This document shows positions 23,061 to 31,631 of a DNA stretch of 64,000 nucleotides, piece after piece. The DNA lies in assembly GCF_038087665.1 (NCBI RefSeq), contig NZ_CP149925.1, positions 1,427,236 to 1,491,235 on the forward strand, in the 5' to 3' direction. Every line of letters begins with the position of its first letter. Position 1 is the stretch's first letter. Source of the DNA: Gallaecimonas sp. GXIMD4217. Its GTDB lineage: Bacteria > Pseudomonadota > Gammaproteobacteria > Enterobacterales > Gallaecimonadaceae. Made by a program: the position numbers and the translations under genes. A model generated the notes under the pieces. That model had not been told where the DNA came from. It was given only the letters and a program-made list of their open reading frames with translations, and searched no databases.

Positions 23061-24738
23061 GGGCGTGATCGGCGCTGTTACGCAGGCTGTCGAAGTCGGC
23101 GCCGCTCTCGGGCACCAGGGTGATGCCGCCAATGGCCACCTTGAAGGGCCGGGCCAGGGGCGCCAGCTCCTGGTGTAGCTGGGTCGACAGCGCCTCTGTG
23201 GCCTGGGGGCTGGGGCCGGCCAGCACCGCCATCACCAGGCGAGGGGACAGCTTCACCAGCAGGCTGTCCATGATGGCGAAACCGCGTTCCACCTCGTGGC
23301 TCAGATCCTGGAACTGCTCCTCGGGCAGCTCGCCCTGGCCGGCGAATTCCACCAGCATCACCGACAGGTAACTGCCCTGGCTGCACTGGCGGCCGGCCAG
23401 CTCCTTGATGGCGGCCCTGGCCTCGTCGGGCGCCAGCCAGGGACTGTCGTCGCCACTTGGCAGCAGCTCCCGGTGGGAAAACAGGCTCACCGGCCCTTCG
23501 ATACGCACCAGCAGCGCCGACAGCAGCACGGTGAAGCGGGCGATCTGGGTCAGGTTGGCCTGCTGCCACTGGTGGTTGATGTGGGCGCCGCGCAGGCACA
23601 GTACCCCCACCTGGCGTCCTTCCTGGTAGAGGCCGTAGAAGACCAGGCTGCTTTCCTTGGGAAAGTCGGCCAGGAAGCGCCGCTCGGCCTCGGCCTCCGG
23701 GGGCAGATCCCTGTGGCTCACCAGCACCGGGCCGGCGTGGCTGATCTTGTCCCTCAGCCAGCGCATCTGCGCCAGCGGCGGCTCGGCGCCGTCCTGTGGC
23801 CACTGGGCCAGCAGGCTGTGGCTGCCGTGGCGGCTGTCCAGCAGCTGCATGGCCTCGAGATCCAGGAAACGGCCCAGGCGCTCCAGGGCCTCGGTGAGGT
23901 TGTGGATCAGCGCCATGGGCCCGGTGTTGACCAGGGTAATGGACAGTTCGCTGAGCAGCTGGGCCAGATCCCGCTGGTAGCGCAGCTCCTGGGTGCGGGC
24001 ATTGACCTCCAGGGTCAGGCGCTGGTTCTGCTTCTTGAGCATCACCTCGGAGCGATTCAGGGAGGCCAGCTGGCGCTTGAGGTGATCGCGCATGCGGTTG
24101 ATGGCCTTGAGCAGTACCGACAGCTCGTCCCGGTAGCGGCCTTCGTCCCGTTCCAGGCGGAGATCGTCGTCCAGCAGGGGCCGGCCTATGTCTTCGGCCA
24201 GGCGGGCCAGGTGGCGGGTGATCATCCGGTATACCACCGCCAGGATGAACAGCGACACCATGAAGGTCTTGGCGCCCTGGGCCACCAGCAGGATCAGCAG
24301 ATCTTCCCACAGCTCCGAATAGATGCGCCTGTAGCTCACCGAAACCTGCAGATCCCCCAGCGCATAGTCCTTGTCGCCCTTGTAGACCAGGGCGTAGCGG
24401 AACTGGCGGTCGACGTCCTTGTGGCCGGGCTGGGCACCCTGCCGGTAATGCTGGCCGTCATCCGAGGCCAGGTGCAGGCCGGCCACGTCCGGCAGCTGCA
24501 TGATGGCCTTGAGCTGCAATTCGGTGAGGCTGGGATCCACGTCCCACAGGGCCTGGATCAGGCCGGGCAGCACGGTGTTCTCCAGGGACGCCATGCGCGC
24601 CTCCACCACCCGGTTGGACTGCTGGTACTGGGCATAGAGGGTGATGGAGACGATGGCGGCGGTGACCACGGAAGAGAAGGCCAGCACCACCAGCAACAGC
24701 CGGGTGCCCAGGGATTTGCTGCCGAGCCAGTCTCTCAT
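23005..24738 (-). CDS. Membrane sensor with GAF-like and degenerate GGDEF domains
   Basis: The 577-residue protein has a transmembrane helix near residues 13-33, a periplasmic domain (34-150, with VLPGLIQALWDVDPSLTELQ and a strand-rich FRYALVYKGDKDYALGDLQVSVSY), a second helix near 155-172, a HAMP-like and coiled-coil stretch (about 175-255), a GAF-like region (265-405) and a C-terminal part resembling GGDEF (440-575), ending ADHALFRARQ. The GG(D/E)EF signature itself is absent, so cyclase activity is unlikely. Its role is probably regulatory. It lies 31 bp downstream of csiV, in the same direction. Confidence 0.7.
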   Translation of the reverse strand: MRDWLGSKSLGTRLLLVVLAFSSVVTAAIVSITLYAQYQQSNRVVEARMASLENTVLPGLIQALWDVDPSLTELQLKAIMQLPDVAGLHLASDDGQHYRQGAQPGHKDVDRQFRYALVYKGDKDYALGDLQVSVSYRRIYSELWEDLLILLVAQGAKTFMVSLFILAVVYRMITRHLARLAEDIGRPLLDDDLRLERDEGRYRDELSVLLKAINRMRDHLKRQLASLNRSEVMLKKQNQRLTLEVNARTQELRYQRDLAQLLSELSITLVNTGPMALIHNLTEALERLGRFLDLEAMQLLDSRHGSHSLLAQWPQDGAEPPLAQMRWLRDKISHAGPVLVSHRDLPPEAEAERRFLADFPKESSLVFYGLYQEGRQVGVLCLRGAHINHQWQQANLTQIARFTVLLSALLVRIEGPVSLFSHRELLPSGDDSPWLAPDEARAAIKELAGRQCSQGSYLSVMLVEFAGQGELPEEQFQDLSHEVERGFAIMDSLLVKLSPRLVMAVLAGPSPQATEALSTQLHQELAPLARPFKVAIGGITLVPESGADFDSLRNSADHALFRARQEEKGLFIESIGG

Positions 24739-24769
24739 GGATGAGCCTCTCCTTGGTTGCGGGCGTCAG

Positions 24770-25615
24770 TTACTGGGCGTCGGCGACGGGACGGATCTGC
24801 ATCAGCACGCCCAGGGCCGGATGATCGAAGTAATGCAGCTCGCCGGAGCGCAGGCGGCGTTTCTGGTCCAGGCGCTTGACCTGCAGCGGCAGCCCTTCGC
24901 CCTGGACTTCAAAGCGGTCCAGCTCCATGTCCACCAGCAGGTAATGATCCAGGGACACCTTGATATGGCCGGTCAACTCGCGCTGCACCGGCGGCGCGAC
25001 AGGGGTGATCTCCTGCCACTGCTCCTCGCCGAGGATCTCGACCGGCTGGGACTCTTCCAGGGCCGTTGCCACGGCCGGGGCGACCACGGTCTCGTCGGCG
25101 CCGGCCAGGGCCGCCTCCTCGGCCGCCAGTTGCTCCGGCTGGGGTTCCAGCAGCAGATAGGGACCCAGATCCCGGCCGGCTTCCACCGCGAACGGCGTGG
25201 AGTAGCGGGGGGCCCTGGGGGCCATGCGCCAGCCGGTGTGCAGCAGCACGCGGCCGCCGGGCAGGCTTGCTACCTTCTTGGCCTCGGCAGCCAGTGCCAG
25301 CTGGTCGGCGCCGAGCAGCCTGGGCAGGGCGGCTGCCAGCCGTTCGCCATCCTGGCCCGCTACGGCCGGCGCCGCGGCCAGCACGTCGGCATCCAGGCGT
25401 GCGGGCAGCACCGGGCAGGGCGCCGGGCAGATCTCGGCCAGGGCCTGGGTGAGCAGCAGATCCCGGTTGCCCTCGGACTTGGCCTTCTTTGGCCAGGCTT
25501 CCTGGCTGTGGTCGGCGCGGGTGAAGATCACCAGCTCCACGTCGAACAGGCGCTCGGCCTGGCTGGGCAGGGCCAGCAGGGCCAGTAACAACAATCCGTT
25601 AGGCAGCTTGGGCAT
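24770..25615 (-). CDS. csiV: CsiV family peptidoglycan-binding protein
   Basis: A 281-residue exported protein (signal peptide MPKLPNGLLLLALLALPSQA). After processing it begins ERLFDVELVIFTR, the N-terminal strand of the CsiV family, which in Vibrio helps the periplasm tolerate D-amino acids and interacts with cell-wall synthesis factors. The central part is rich in Ala, Glu and Pro (150-215), then ELTGHIKVSLDHYLLVDMELDRFE near residue 215. The downstream position next to mfd matches Vibrio gene order. The start overlaps the mfd stop by 17 bp. Confidence 0.8.
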   Translation of the reverse strand: MPKLPNGLLLLALLALPSQAERLFDVELVIFTRADHSQEAWPKKAKSEGNRDLLLTQALAEICPAPCPVLPARLDADVLAAAPAVAGQDGERLAAALPRLLGADQLALAAEAKKVASLPGGRVLLHTGWRMAPRAPRYSTPFAVEAGRDLGPYLLLEPQPEQLAAEEAALAGADETVVAPAVATALEESQPVEILGEEQWQEITPVAPPVQRELTGHIKVSLDHYLLVDMELDRFEVQGEGLPLQVKRLDQKRRLRSGELHYFDHPALGVLMQIRPVADAQ

Positions 25616-28600
25616 GCTTTGACATCTCCTCGAGCAATTGCTGGACCACGGCCAGTCTTTCCTTGGTGTCGTCCAGCTGTTTGTGGACCCGCAGGCGCTG
25701 CGGGCCATCCATGCGATACAGTGACGGCTTCTTCTGCAGCAAGCCGATAAGGTAGGCGGGGTCGACCCTGGTGTCCTGGGCGAATTCCAGGGTCACGCCG
25801 CTGGCCGCGCCTTCCACCTTGGTCAGGCCCAGCCGGTTGGCCAGCAGCCGCAGTTCGGTGACCGCCATCAGCTGCTTGGCGGCATCCGGCATCAGGCCGA
25901 AGCGGTCGATGAGCTCCACCCTGAGTTCGTCCAGCTCCTTGCCGTCCCTCGCCGAGGCGATGCGCTTGTAGAGGCTGAGGCGGGTGTTGACGTCCGGGAT
26001 GTAGTCCTCCGGCAGCAGCGCCGGCAGGCGCAGATCCACCTCGCACTGGCTGGCCAGCACCCCGTCCAGGCTGGGCTCCTTGCCGGCCTTGATGGCCTCC
26101 ACCGCCTCGTCCAGCATCTCCATGTAGAGATCGAAACCGATGGCGGCGATCTGGCCGGACTGCTCTTCGCCAAGCAGTTCGCCGGCGCCGCGGATCTCCA
26201 GGTCATGGGTGGCCAGCACGAAGCCGGAGCCCAGGGCCTCCAGGGAGCTGATGGCCTCCAGGCGCTTGGCGGCGTCCTTGGTCATCCGCTTGGGGTGGGG
26301 GGTGAGCAGGTAGGCGTAGGCCTGGTGATGGCTGCGGCCGACCCGGCCCCTGAGCTGGTGCAGCTGGGCCAGGCCCAGCATGTCGGCCCTGTCCATGATG
26401 ATGGTGTTGGCCGTGGGCACATCGATACCGGTTTCGATGATGGTGGTGCACACCAGCACGTTGTGGCGCTGGTGGTAGAAGTCCGACATCACCTTTTCCA
26501 GCTCCCGCTCGCGCATCTGGCCGTGGGCGACGCTGATGCGCGCCTCGGGCACCAGCTCGGCCAGCATCCCGGCTGTGTCCTGGATGCTGTCCACCTCGTT
26601 GTGCAGGAAGTAGACCTGGCCGCCGCGGCGTATCTCGCGGAGTATGGCCTCGCGCACCAGGGCCTTGTCGTACTGGCGCACGAAGGTCTTGATGGCCAGG
26701 CGCCGGGCCGGGGCCGTGGCGATGATGGACAGATCCCGCATCCCCGACAGGGACATGTTCAGGGTCCGGGGGATGGGGGTGGCGGTGAGGGTGAGGATGT
26801 CCACCTCGGCCCTGAGTTTCTTCACCTTGTCCTTCTGGCGCACCCCGAAGCGGTGCTCCTCGTCGACGATGAGCAGGCCCAGGTCGGCGAAATCCACGTC
26901 CTTCTGCAGCAGCTTGTGGGTGCCGATGAGGATGTCCACCTTGCCTTCCTTGCAGTCGGCCAGGATGCGTTTCTGCTCGGCGGCGCTCTGGAAACGCGAC
27001 AGCACCTCCACCCGCACCGCCTCGCCGGCGAAGCGGTCGCGGAAGTTTTCGAAATGCTGCTGGGCCAGAAGGGTGGTGGGCACCAGCACCGCCACCTGCC
27101 TGTTGCCGGCCACCGCCACAAAGGCGGCGCGCATGGCCACCTCGGTCTTGCCGAAGCCCACGTCGCCACAGACCAGGCGGTCCATGGCCTTGGGGCTGGT
27201 CATGTCGCTGAGCACCGCCTGGATGGCACCGTGCTGGTCGGCGGTTTCCTCGAAGGGGAAGGCGTCGGCAAAGGCCCGGTAGCCGTCCCAGTCCAGCTTG
27301 AAGCCGTGGCCCTGGCGGGCGGCGCGCTTGGCGTAGATGTCCAGCAGTTCGGCGGCCACGTCGCGGATCTTCTCGGCGGCCTTGCGCCTGGCCTTGGACC
27401 AGCTTTCGCTGCCGAGCCGGTGCAGCGGCGCCTCTTCGGCGCCGCTGTAGCGGGAAATGAGCTGCAGGGAGGACACCGGCACATAGAGCTTGTCGCCCTT
27501 GGCGTATTCCAGCATCAGGTATTCGGTGTCGATGCCGCCGGCACTCAGGGTCACCAGGCCCTGGTAGCGGCCGACGCCGTGCTCGCGGTGGGTGACCGGC
27601 TGGCCGATGCTGAGCTCGGCCAGGGAGCGGACAACGGCGTCGACATTGACCCCTTCGCCCTTTTCGCGGCGCTTGCGCTGGGTGACCCTGGGGCCGGTGA
27701 GCAGGGCTTCCGGCAGCAGCACCAGCCGCTGCCCCCTGAGTTCACAGCGGCAACCCTGCTCCAGGGGCGCCACCCAGATGCCGTGTTCGGCCAGGGGCCG
27801 GTCGAGCCAGTCGTCCAGGCTGGCCACGGGTTTCGGGTGCAGGCCGCCACGGCCCAGCAACGTCAGCAACGCCTCGCGGCGGCCCTCGGTCTCGGCCACG
27901 AACAGCACCGGGCCGGGCTGTTCGTCCAGCCAGGTCTTGAGCCCGGCCAGGGGCTCGGCGGCCTTGGCGTCTATGGTCAGCGCAGGCAGGGGCTGGGCGC
28001 CGGCGTCATGGACGCCGCCCTTGCCGCGGGTCACCTGGTCCTGGTGCAGCACCAGCCGCGGCCAGTCGCCCAGGTGCCGGTAGCAGTCGTCTATGGGCAG
28101 GTACAGCTCCTGGGGGGCCAGGATCGGCCGCTGCACGTCGTGGCGCCTGTCCTCGAAGCGGGCCTCGAGATCGGCCCAGAAGGCGTCCATGGCCTCGCTG
28201 AGATCGCCGATGGCCAGGAACTGGGCCTGCTTCGGCAGGTAGTCGAACAGGGTGGCGGTGTCATCGAAGAACAGCGGCAGGTAGTACTCGATGCCGGCCG
28301 GCACCAGTCCCTTGGATACCTGCTGGTAGAGGGATTCCGGCGCCGTGCTGGCCTCGAAGCGCTGCCGAAAGCGCTTGCGAAAGCCCTCGATGCCCAGCTC
28401 GGTGAGGGGGAATTCGTGGGCCGGCAGCAGCCGCACCTCGTCTATTTCGCCTGTGCTGCGCTGGCTGTCGGGGTCGAAGCGGCGGATGGAGTCCACCTCG
28501 TCGTCGAAGAAATCGACCCGAAAGGGGCTGTCGCTGCCCATGGGGTAGAGATCGATGAGGCCGCCGCGCACCGCGAACTCGCCGTGCTCCATGACCTGAT

Positions 28601-29063
28601 CCACGGCCCGGTAGCCGGCCTTGGCCAGCTGGGCCTTGAGGCCGTCCAGGGACTTCTTCTGGCCCTTTTTCAGCATCAGGGTGGCGCCGCCGATGTAGTC
28701 CACCGGCGCCAGCCGGCCCAGCAATGTGGTGACCGGGGCGATCAACAGGCCGCTGCTGCGCTCGGCCAGGCCGTAGAGGGTGGCCAGGCGTTCGGAGAGG
28801 ATGTCCTGGTGGGGGGAGAAGCTGTCGTAGGGCAGGGTCTCCCAGTCCGGGAACAGCTGGGCGCCCAGCTCCGGGGCCAGGCCGGCCATGGCCTCCATCA
28901 GGCGGTTGGCGGTGGGGGCGTCGCTGGTGATCAGCAGGGTCAGGCCGTCGTGGCGGCGGCAGGCTTCCCGGATGGCCAGCAACAGGGCGTCGCCGGCCAG
29001 GTTGATCCAGTGCTGGCGATCGCCGCCCCCCTGGGGGAGCGGCAGTTGGTTCAGTTCAGTCAT
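25599..29063 (-). CDS. mfd: Transcription-repair coupling factor Mfd
   Basis: The 1154-residue protein has the full Mfd layout: the UvrB-like N-terminal module (1-350), the RNA-polymerase-interaction domain (about 480-550), the RecG-like DNA translocase with Walker A GDVGFGKTEVAMRAAF (about 635-650), DEEH box LLIVDEEHRFG, and the VGRSHHQAYAYLL motif, then the C-terminal TRCF domain. It removes stalled RNA polymerase and recruits the UvrABC system. It overlaps both aguB and csiV by a few bases, so all are likely transcribed together. Confidence 0.97.
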   Translation of the reverse strand: MTELNQLPLPQGGGDRQHWINLAGDALLLAIREACRRHDGLTLLITSDAPTANRLMEAMAGLAPELGAQLFPDWETLPYDSFSPHQDILSERLATLYGLAERSSGLLIAPVTTLLGRLAPVDYIGGATLMLKKGQKKSLDGLKAQLAKAGYRAVDQVMEHGEFAVRGGLIDLYPMGSDSPFRVDFFDDEVDSIRRFDPDSQRSTGEIDEVRLLPAHEFPLTELGIEGFRKRFRQRFEASTAPESLYQQVSKGLVPAGIEYYLPLFFDDTATLFDYLPKQAQFLAIGDLSEAMDAFWADLEARFEDRRHDVQRPILAPQELYLPIDDCYRHLGDWPRLVLHQDQVTRGKGGVHDAGAQPLPALTIDAKAAEPLAGLKTWLDEQPGPVLFVAETEGRREALLTLLGRGGLHPKPVASLDDWLDRPLAEHGIWVAPLEQGCRCELRGQRLVLLPEALLTGPRVTQRKRREKGEGVNVDAVVRSLAELSIGQPVTHREHGVGRYQGLVTLSAGGIDTEYLMLEYAKGDKLYVPVSSLQLISRYSGAEEAPLHRLGSESWSKARRKAAEKIRDVAAELLDIYAKRAARQGHGFKLDWDGYRAFADAFPFEETADQHGAIQAVLSDMTSPKAMDRLVCGDVGFGKTEVAMRAAFVAVAGNRQVAVLVPTTLLAQQHFENFRDRFAGEAVRVEVLSRFQSAAEQKRILADCKEGKVDILIGTHKLLQKDVDFADLGLLIVDEEHRFGVRQKDKVKKLRAEVDILTLTATPIPRTLNMSLSGMRDLSIIATAPARRLAIKTFVRQYDKALVREAILREIRRGGQVYFLHNEVDSIQDTAGMLAELVPEARISVAHGQMRERELEKVMSDFYHQRHNVLVCTTIIETGIDVPTANTIIMDRADMLGLAQLHQLRGRVGRSHHQAYAYLLTPHPKRMTKDAAKRLEAISSLEALGSGFVLATHDLEIRGAGELLGEEQSGQIAAIGFDLYMEMLDEAVEAIKAGKEPSLDGVLASQCEVDLRLPALLPEDYIPDVNTRLSLYKRIASARDGKELDELRVELIDRFGLMPDAAKQLMAVTELRLLANRLGLTKVEGAASGVTLEFAQDTRVDPAYLIGLLQKKPSLYRMDGPQRLRVHKQLDDTKERLAVVQQLLEEMSKHAQAA

Positions 29064-29944
29064 CAGTCCCGGTAGATCTTGAGGAGGTCGCCGTAATGGT
29101 CGATGCGGCGGTCACGCAGGTAGGGCCAGATCCGGCGCACATGCTCGGAGCGCGCCAGATCCACCGGTACCACGGCGGTCAGCTCGGACTCGGTGTCGGC
29201 CTCGAACAGGAACTCGCCCTGGGGACCGGCCACGAAGCTGGTGCCCCAGAACTCGGTGCCGGCGCCGCCGTTGGGGCAGGCCTCGTGGCCGACCCGGTTG
29301 ACGCTCACCACGGGCACGCCGTTGGCGACGGCGTGGGCACGCTGGACGGTGACCCAGGCGTCGCGCTGGCGGGCCTGCTCGTCCTCGTCGTCCCGCGGAT
29401 CCCAGCCGATGGCGGTGGGGTAGATCAGCAGCTCGGCGCCGGCCATGGCCATCAGGCGGGCGGCCTCGGGGAACCACTGGTCCCAGCACACCAGCACGCC
29501 CAGCTTACCGACCGAGGTCTGAATGGGGGCAAAACCCAGGTCGCCCGGGGTGAAATAGAACTTTTCGTAGAAGCCGGGATCGTCCGGGATGTGCATCTTG
29601 CGATACTTGCCGGCGATGCTGCCGTCCTTCTCGATGACCACGGCGGTGTTGTGGTAGAGGCCGGCGGCGCGCTTCTCGAACAGGGACGCCACTATGACGA
29701 TGCCGAGCTCCCTGGCAAGCTCGCCGAGGGCGTCGGTGCTGGGGCCGGGGATGGGTTCGGCCAGGTCGAACTCGTCCACGGACTCGTGCTGGCAGAAGTA
29801 CAGGGAGCGGTGCAGCTCCTGGAGCACCACCAGCTGGGCGCCGTCTTCGGCGGCGTCGCGGATGCCCTGGAGGCTGGTGGCGAAGTTGGCGTCGAGATCA
29901 TTGCTGCAGCGCTGCTGCACCAGGCCTACGTTGAGGATGCTCAT
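29063..29944 (-). CDS. aguB: N-carbamoylputrescine amidase
   Basis: A 293-residue nitrilase-superfamily amidase that turns N-carbamoylputrescine into putrescine, CO2 and ammonia. The Glu-Lys-Cys triad is Glu43 (LQELHRSLYF), Lys116 (YRKMHIPDD) and Cys153 (VCWDQWFPEA). The HIPDDPGFYEKFYFTPGD and TEFWGTSFVAGP segments are characteristic of AguB. It follows aguA with a 4-bp overlap (29941-29944), and together they form the agmatine route to putrescine. Confidence 0.95.
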   Translation of the reverse strand: MSILNVGLVQQRCSNDLDANFATSLQGIRDAAEDGAQLVVLQELHRSLYFCQHESVDEFDLAEPIPGPSTDALGELARELGIVIVASLFEKRAAGLYHNTAVVIEKDGSIAGKYRKMHIPDDPGFYEKFYFTPGDLGFAPIQTSVGKLGVLVCWDQWFPEAARLMAMAGAELLIYPTAIGWDPRDDEDEQARQRDAWVTVQRAHAVANGVPVVSVNRVGHEACPNGGAGTEFWGTSFVAGPQGEFLFEADTESELTAVVPVDLARSEHVRRIWPYLRDRRIDHYGDLLKIYRD

Positions 29945-30978
29945 GATGCGCTCAGGACTCCTTTGGGCAGCTGCATGGTGATGCAGTGCAGGCTGCCGTG
30001 TTGTTCGATCAGTTCAAAACAGGGGATACCCATGACCTGGTAACCGGGGAAGGCGTGGGCCACCTGGACCAGGGCCTCTTCGTCGCGGTCGTCGTCATAG
30101 GTGGGCACCAGCACGGCGCCGTTGATGATCAGGAAGTTGGCATAGGTGGCCGGCAGGCGGTTGGCCTCGTCGTCGTACTTGGGCGACGGCCAGGGCAGGG
30201 GCACCAGGCGGTAGGGCTTGCCGTCGGCGTCGGTCATGGCCTTGAGCTCGGCCTCCATGGCGCTGAGCGCCTGGTAGTGCTCGTCGTCCGGATCGTCGCA
30301 CTGCTGGTAGGCGATGGTGTTGTCCGGGCACAGCCGGGCCAGGGTGTCGATATGGCTGTCGGTGTCGTCGCCGGCCAGGTAGCCGTGCTTCAGCCAGTTG
30401 ACCTTGCGTACCCCCAGCTGCGCCTTCAGCACCGCCTCGATGTCCTCGCGGCCCATGCCGGTGTTGCGGTTGGGGTTGAGCAGACACGCTTCGGTGGTCA
30501 GCAGGGTACCCTGGCCGTCCACCTCGATGCCGCCACCCTCGAGGATCAGCTCCACCTTCTCCAGGGCCGCGCCCGGGAAGGCGCCCTGGCCGTGCAGGGT
30601 GGCGGTGATCCTGTCGTCCAGCTCGGCGTTGAACTTGCCGCCCCAGCCGGTGAAGGTGAAGTCCAGCATCTTCAGGCCGGACTCGGTCTGCACCGTGAGC
30701 GGGCCGTGGTCCCGGGCCCAGGTGTCGTTGCTGGGGCAGGGGTACAGGTGCACGGCGTCGTCCGGCAGCTCGAACTCCATCAGGGATTCGGCGACGTCGA
30801 CGATGATCTCCTCCGGCACCGCGATCACCACCTTGGCGTGCTCGGCGATGACCAGCACCAGGGATTGGTAGAGGGGCAGGACCCGATCGAGCATATAATC
30901 CCAATCGGTGTTGGCGTGGGGCCAGGTCAGCAGGACGGCGTCCTGGGGCTCCCATTCCGCAATGAGGCGTTGTTGCAC
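29941..30978 (-). CDS. aguA: Agmatine deiminase
   Basis: A 345-residue deiminase of the peptidyl-arginine-deiminase fold that converts agmatine to N-carbamoylputrescine and ammonia. It shows AEWEPQDAVLLTWPH at the start, the acidic and polar active-site motifs SNDTWARDHGPLT (about 83-95) and EGGGIEVDGQGTLL, DDTDSHIDTLARL, and the C-terminal nucleophile Cys332 in GSLHCITMQLPK. GTG at 30978 is the start, behind GGAG; the open frame further upstream is antisense to the PilZ-like gene. Confidence 0.95.
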   Translation of the reverse strand: MQQRLIAEWEPQDAVLLTWPHANTDWDYMLDRVLPLYQSLVLVIAEHAKVVIAVPEEIIVDVAESLMEFELPDDAVHLYPCPSNDTWARDHGPLTVQTESGLKMLDFTFTGWGGKFNAELDDRITATLHGQGAFPGAALEKVELILEGGGIEVDGQGTLLTTEACLLNPNRNTGMGREDIEAVLKAQLGVRKVNWLKHGYLAGDDTDSHIDTLARLCPDNTIAYQQCDDPDDEHYQALSAMEAELKAMTDADGKPYRLVPLPWPSPKYDDEANRLPATYANFLIINGAVLVPTYDDDRDEEALVQVAHAFPGYQVMGIPCFELIEQHGSLHCITMQLPKGVLSAS

Positions 30979-30982
30979 GCGG

Positions 30983-31546
30983 TCAGTTCTCCTCGTCGCG
31001 GGCCCGGCGGGCCCGCAGTTGTTCACTCTGCACCTTGAGGGCGGTGCGCACCAGCTTCTCCCTGTCCTCTTCGAGGATGGAGACGTATTCGTAATAGGCC
31101 AGCTCGGCGTCGCTGCCGCCCTGGCGGGCATAGGCGTAGATCTGGCCGGCCGGGGCGCCATCGGCGCCGGGCAGGGTCAGCACCACCTTGACCAGGGGGC
31201 TGTCCGCCTGGGCCCTGGCGATGGAAAAGCCACCGGCCGAAAAATGGACGGTATCGATGGCCTGGGCCAGGTCGATGTCGCTCACCAGCAGCTGATCCAG
31301 CAGCCGGTCCAGCTTCTGGGATTGCAATGCCAGCAGCCGGGCCAGGGGACTCTGCTGCTCCTCCCTGAGCTGGGACCAGAGCTCGCTCTCGGTCTCGCGC
31401 AGGTCGGCAAAGAGGTGGTAGAGGGGCGGCAGTTCGGCGTCCAGCTCGGCCGGGGCCGGAATGGTCGCCTCCGGGTCCAGCCACTGGGGCACCAGTTTGG
31501 TGGCCAGTCGGACGCTGAAATAGTCATCAAACAGACGGTCGGACAC
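30983..31546 (-). CDS. PilZ-like domain protein
   Basis: The 187-residue protein has a helical N-terminal half (RLFDDYFSVRLATKLVPQWLDP, then ETESELWSQLREEQQSPLARLLALQSQKLDRLLDQLL) and a strand-rich C-terminal half with VHFSAGGFSIARAQ, which resembles the (D/N)xSxxG loop of PilZ domains but with His for the acidic residue and no RxxxR motif in front. Cyclic-di-GMP binding is therefore doubtful. In Vibrio a PilZ protein (PlzB) occupies the same place beside lolC and mfd, and this is likely its counterpart. It is 4 bp from aguA. Confidence 0.65.
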   Translation of the reverse strand: MSDRLFDDYFSVRLATKLVPQWLDPEATIPAPAELDAELPPLYHLFADLRETESELWSQLREEQQSPLARLLALQSQKLDRLLDQLLVSDIDLAQAIDTVHFSAGGFSIARAQADSPLVKVVLTLPGADGAPAGQIYAYARQGGSDAELAYYEYVSILEEDREKLVRTALKVQSEQLRARRARDEEN

Positions 31547-31631
31547 CCGGCCTCCAAGCTGCGCTGTTCATTGCATACATAGTCCCGTATTATCCCGTAA
31601 CTTGCTTGACAGGTAAAACAAAACCCAATTC

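Noticed and set aside
26205-29075. Long plus-strand frame antisense to mfd
   Set aside because: Shadow of the mfd gene, no ribosome binding site or motif.
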